Below are positions 6,427 to 7,196 of a stretch of DNA of 7,196 nt, in pieces. Made by a program: the position numbers and the translations under genes. Within the stretch, counting starts at the first letter, position 1; each line of letters starts with the position of its first letter. A model generated the notes under the pieces. That model ran no database searches, had not been told where the DNA came from, and saw only the letters and a program-made list of their open reading frames with translations. The DNA is from Acidobacteriaceae bacterium (GTDB taxonomy: Bacteria > Acidobacteriota > Terriglobia > Bryobacterales > Bryobacteraceae), in NCBI GenBank assembly GCA_019245255.1, contig JAFARV010000741.1, forward strand, positions 1-7,196, in the 5' to 3' direction.

Positions 6427-7196
6427 TCAAATCACATTCGTGCGCGCGGGAAGTCGCAATATCGCACTTTGTAAGAACGCAAATGCGCCAATGTCGTACA
6501 CTCCCATGAGCCGAGAAGCTCCTGTGACATCTGTTGCAGGCACGCAGGAAGGAGTTCCGGCGGCGCAGGCGCTGGTTCCGGCCGCGATTGCTGGACTGCC
6601 CGCGGCTAATGCGTAATTCAAATAATTGTACGGAGTCGCAGGCGCCCAGTTTGTGTCCGCCTGAAAGTTGACGAATACTGAAAAAACCGTGCCTATTTTC
6701 TCGTCCGCAGAGACGTCAGGCCCCGAAAGCAGGACGCTTGCGGGTTCATTCCCAAACACGATGTTGTGGGAATACAGATTATGCGTCCCTCCTGTTCCAT
6801 ACCCGGTCGCATCAATACCGGCGCCAGTGCCTGTATATGTTTTTCCCATGCCATTGTTCACAATGATGTTGTTGGTCACCGTCATGTAATCGGCAATACC
6901 GCCGTTTCCGCACTCATCCCAATGTCCGCCCACCCCAGTCACATTTTCGATGCGAAGTCCACCTTGAGAGTTATTGAAAATGGTGTTGTTCGAGATCACT
7001 TGGTGGCAAACACCGCCGCCATAAATTTGAACTCCCCAGCCAATCAGACCTGAAATGACATTATTCGTGATTACGTCGTACGGATCGCCGAAATAGATGC
7101 CTTGATACAGCTCGCAATGGCTCGCGGCGCTGAGATCGACCCCGCCATGGTGAATTACATTTCCAGACGCAACGTCATGACCGATATTTGCGGAGG
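6427..7196 (-). CDS. Right-handed parallel beta-helix repeat protein, C-terminal part (5' partial)
   Basis: The frame is open to the right edge, so the start lies outside; the GTG at 6997-6999 is an internal valine. 255 residues are visible. They form irregular beta-helix coils rich in Asn, Gly and Ile: NVIHHGGVDLSA, NNVISGLIGWGVQIYGG, NNTIFNNSQGGLRIENV, NNIIVNNGMGKTYTGTGAGI, SHNIVFGNEPASVLL. The C-terminal block ALAAGSPAIAAGTSA..., PATDVTGASRLMGVYDIGAFAF corresponds to the common terminal motif (usually ...G..DIGAYE) of secreted beta-helix proteins. The fold occurs in pectate and alginate lyases, epimerases and adhesins; no catalytic residues can be assigned here, so activity on polysaccharide is only a guess. 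The protein is presumably exported, but the signal peptide would be outside the window. A tail of 15 residues (LQSAILRLPARTNVI) follows the usual endpoint and may be out-of-family sequence picked up where the decayed region begins. Confidence 0.85.
   Translation of the reverse strand, partial: SANIGHDVASGNVIHHGGVDLSAASHCELYQGIYFGDPYDVITNNVISGLIGWGVQIYGGGVCHQVISNNTIFNNSQGGLRIENVTGVGGHWDECGNGGIADYMTVTNNIIVNNGMGKTYTGTGAGIDATGYGTGGTHNLYSHNIVFGNEPASVLLSGPDVSADEKIGTVFSVFVNFQADTNWAPATPYNYLNYALAAGSPAIAAGTSACAAGTPSCVPATDVTGASRLMGVYDIGAFAFLQSAILRLPARTNVI

Overview
The window looks like a piece of a moderately GC-rich Gram-negative chromosome, most likely from an acidobacterium (Bryobacter/Solibacter type). 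This rests mainly on the protein at 4188-5900, whose mix of an inactive JAMM-like domain, one membrane helix, a beta-sandwich-like module and a TonB C-terminal domain is a pattern I associate with that phylum. The taxonomic call is inference. The gene mix (mobile or defence helicase, exopolysaccharide-type sugar dehydrogenase, envelope protein, secreted beta-helix protein, decayed mobile-type gene) suggests an accessory region.

Layout. (1) 1-1755, plus strand: the 3' part of a large primase-helicase of the TOTE conflict-system type, cut by the left edge. (2) 1756-2340: 585 bases between convergent genes with nothing I can support. (3) 2341-3669, minus strand: a complete UDP-GlcNAc 6-dehydrogenase (WbpA type). 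(4) 3670-4187: its upstream region, with a doubtful 104-codon frame that starts at TTG behind an AGGAGG and ends six bases before the dehydrogenase ATG, preceded by two 20-bp direct tandem repeats. (5) 4188-5900, minus strand: a 570-residue TonB-type protein with an N-terminal JAMM-like domain that lacks the metal ligands. (6) 5901-6426: no intact gene, but a frameshifted minus-strand remnant of a widespread uncharacterised protein family, beside a plus-strand tRNA T-arm-like sequence. (7) 6427-7196, minus strand: the C-terminal part of a right-handed parallel beta-helix protein, cut by the right edge.

How the genes may fit together. The dehydrogenase makes an activated uronic acid for surface polysaccharide, and the beta-helix protein has a fold common among polysaccharide lyases and epimerases. 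These two could serve one exopolysaccharide function, although they are separated by the TonB-type gene and the decayed region. The TOTE-type helicase belongs to a different, probably mobile or defensive, unit lying mostly to the left. The remnant and tRNA-like arm mark past insertion activity on the other side. I found no CRISPR array, rRNA, complete tRNA or intact insertion sequence.
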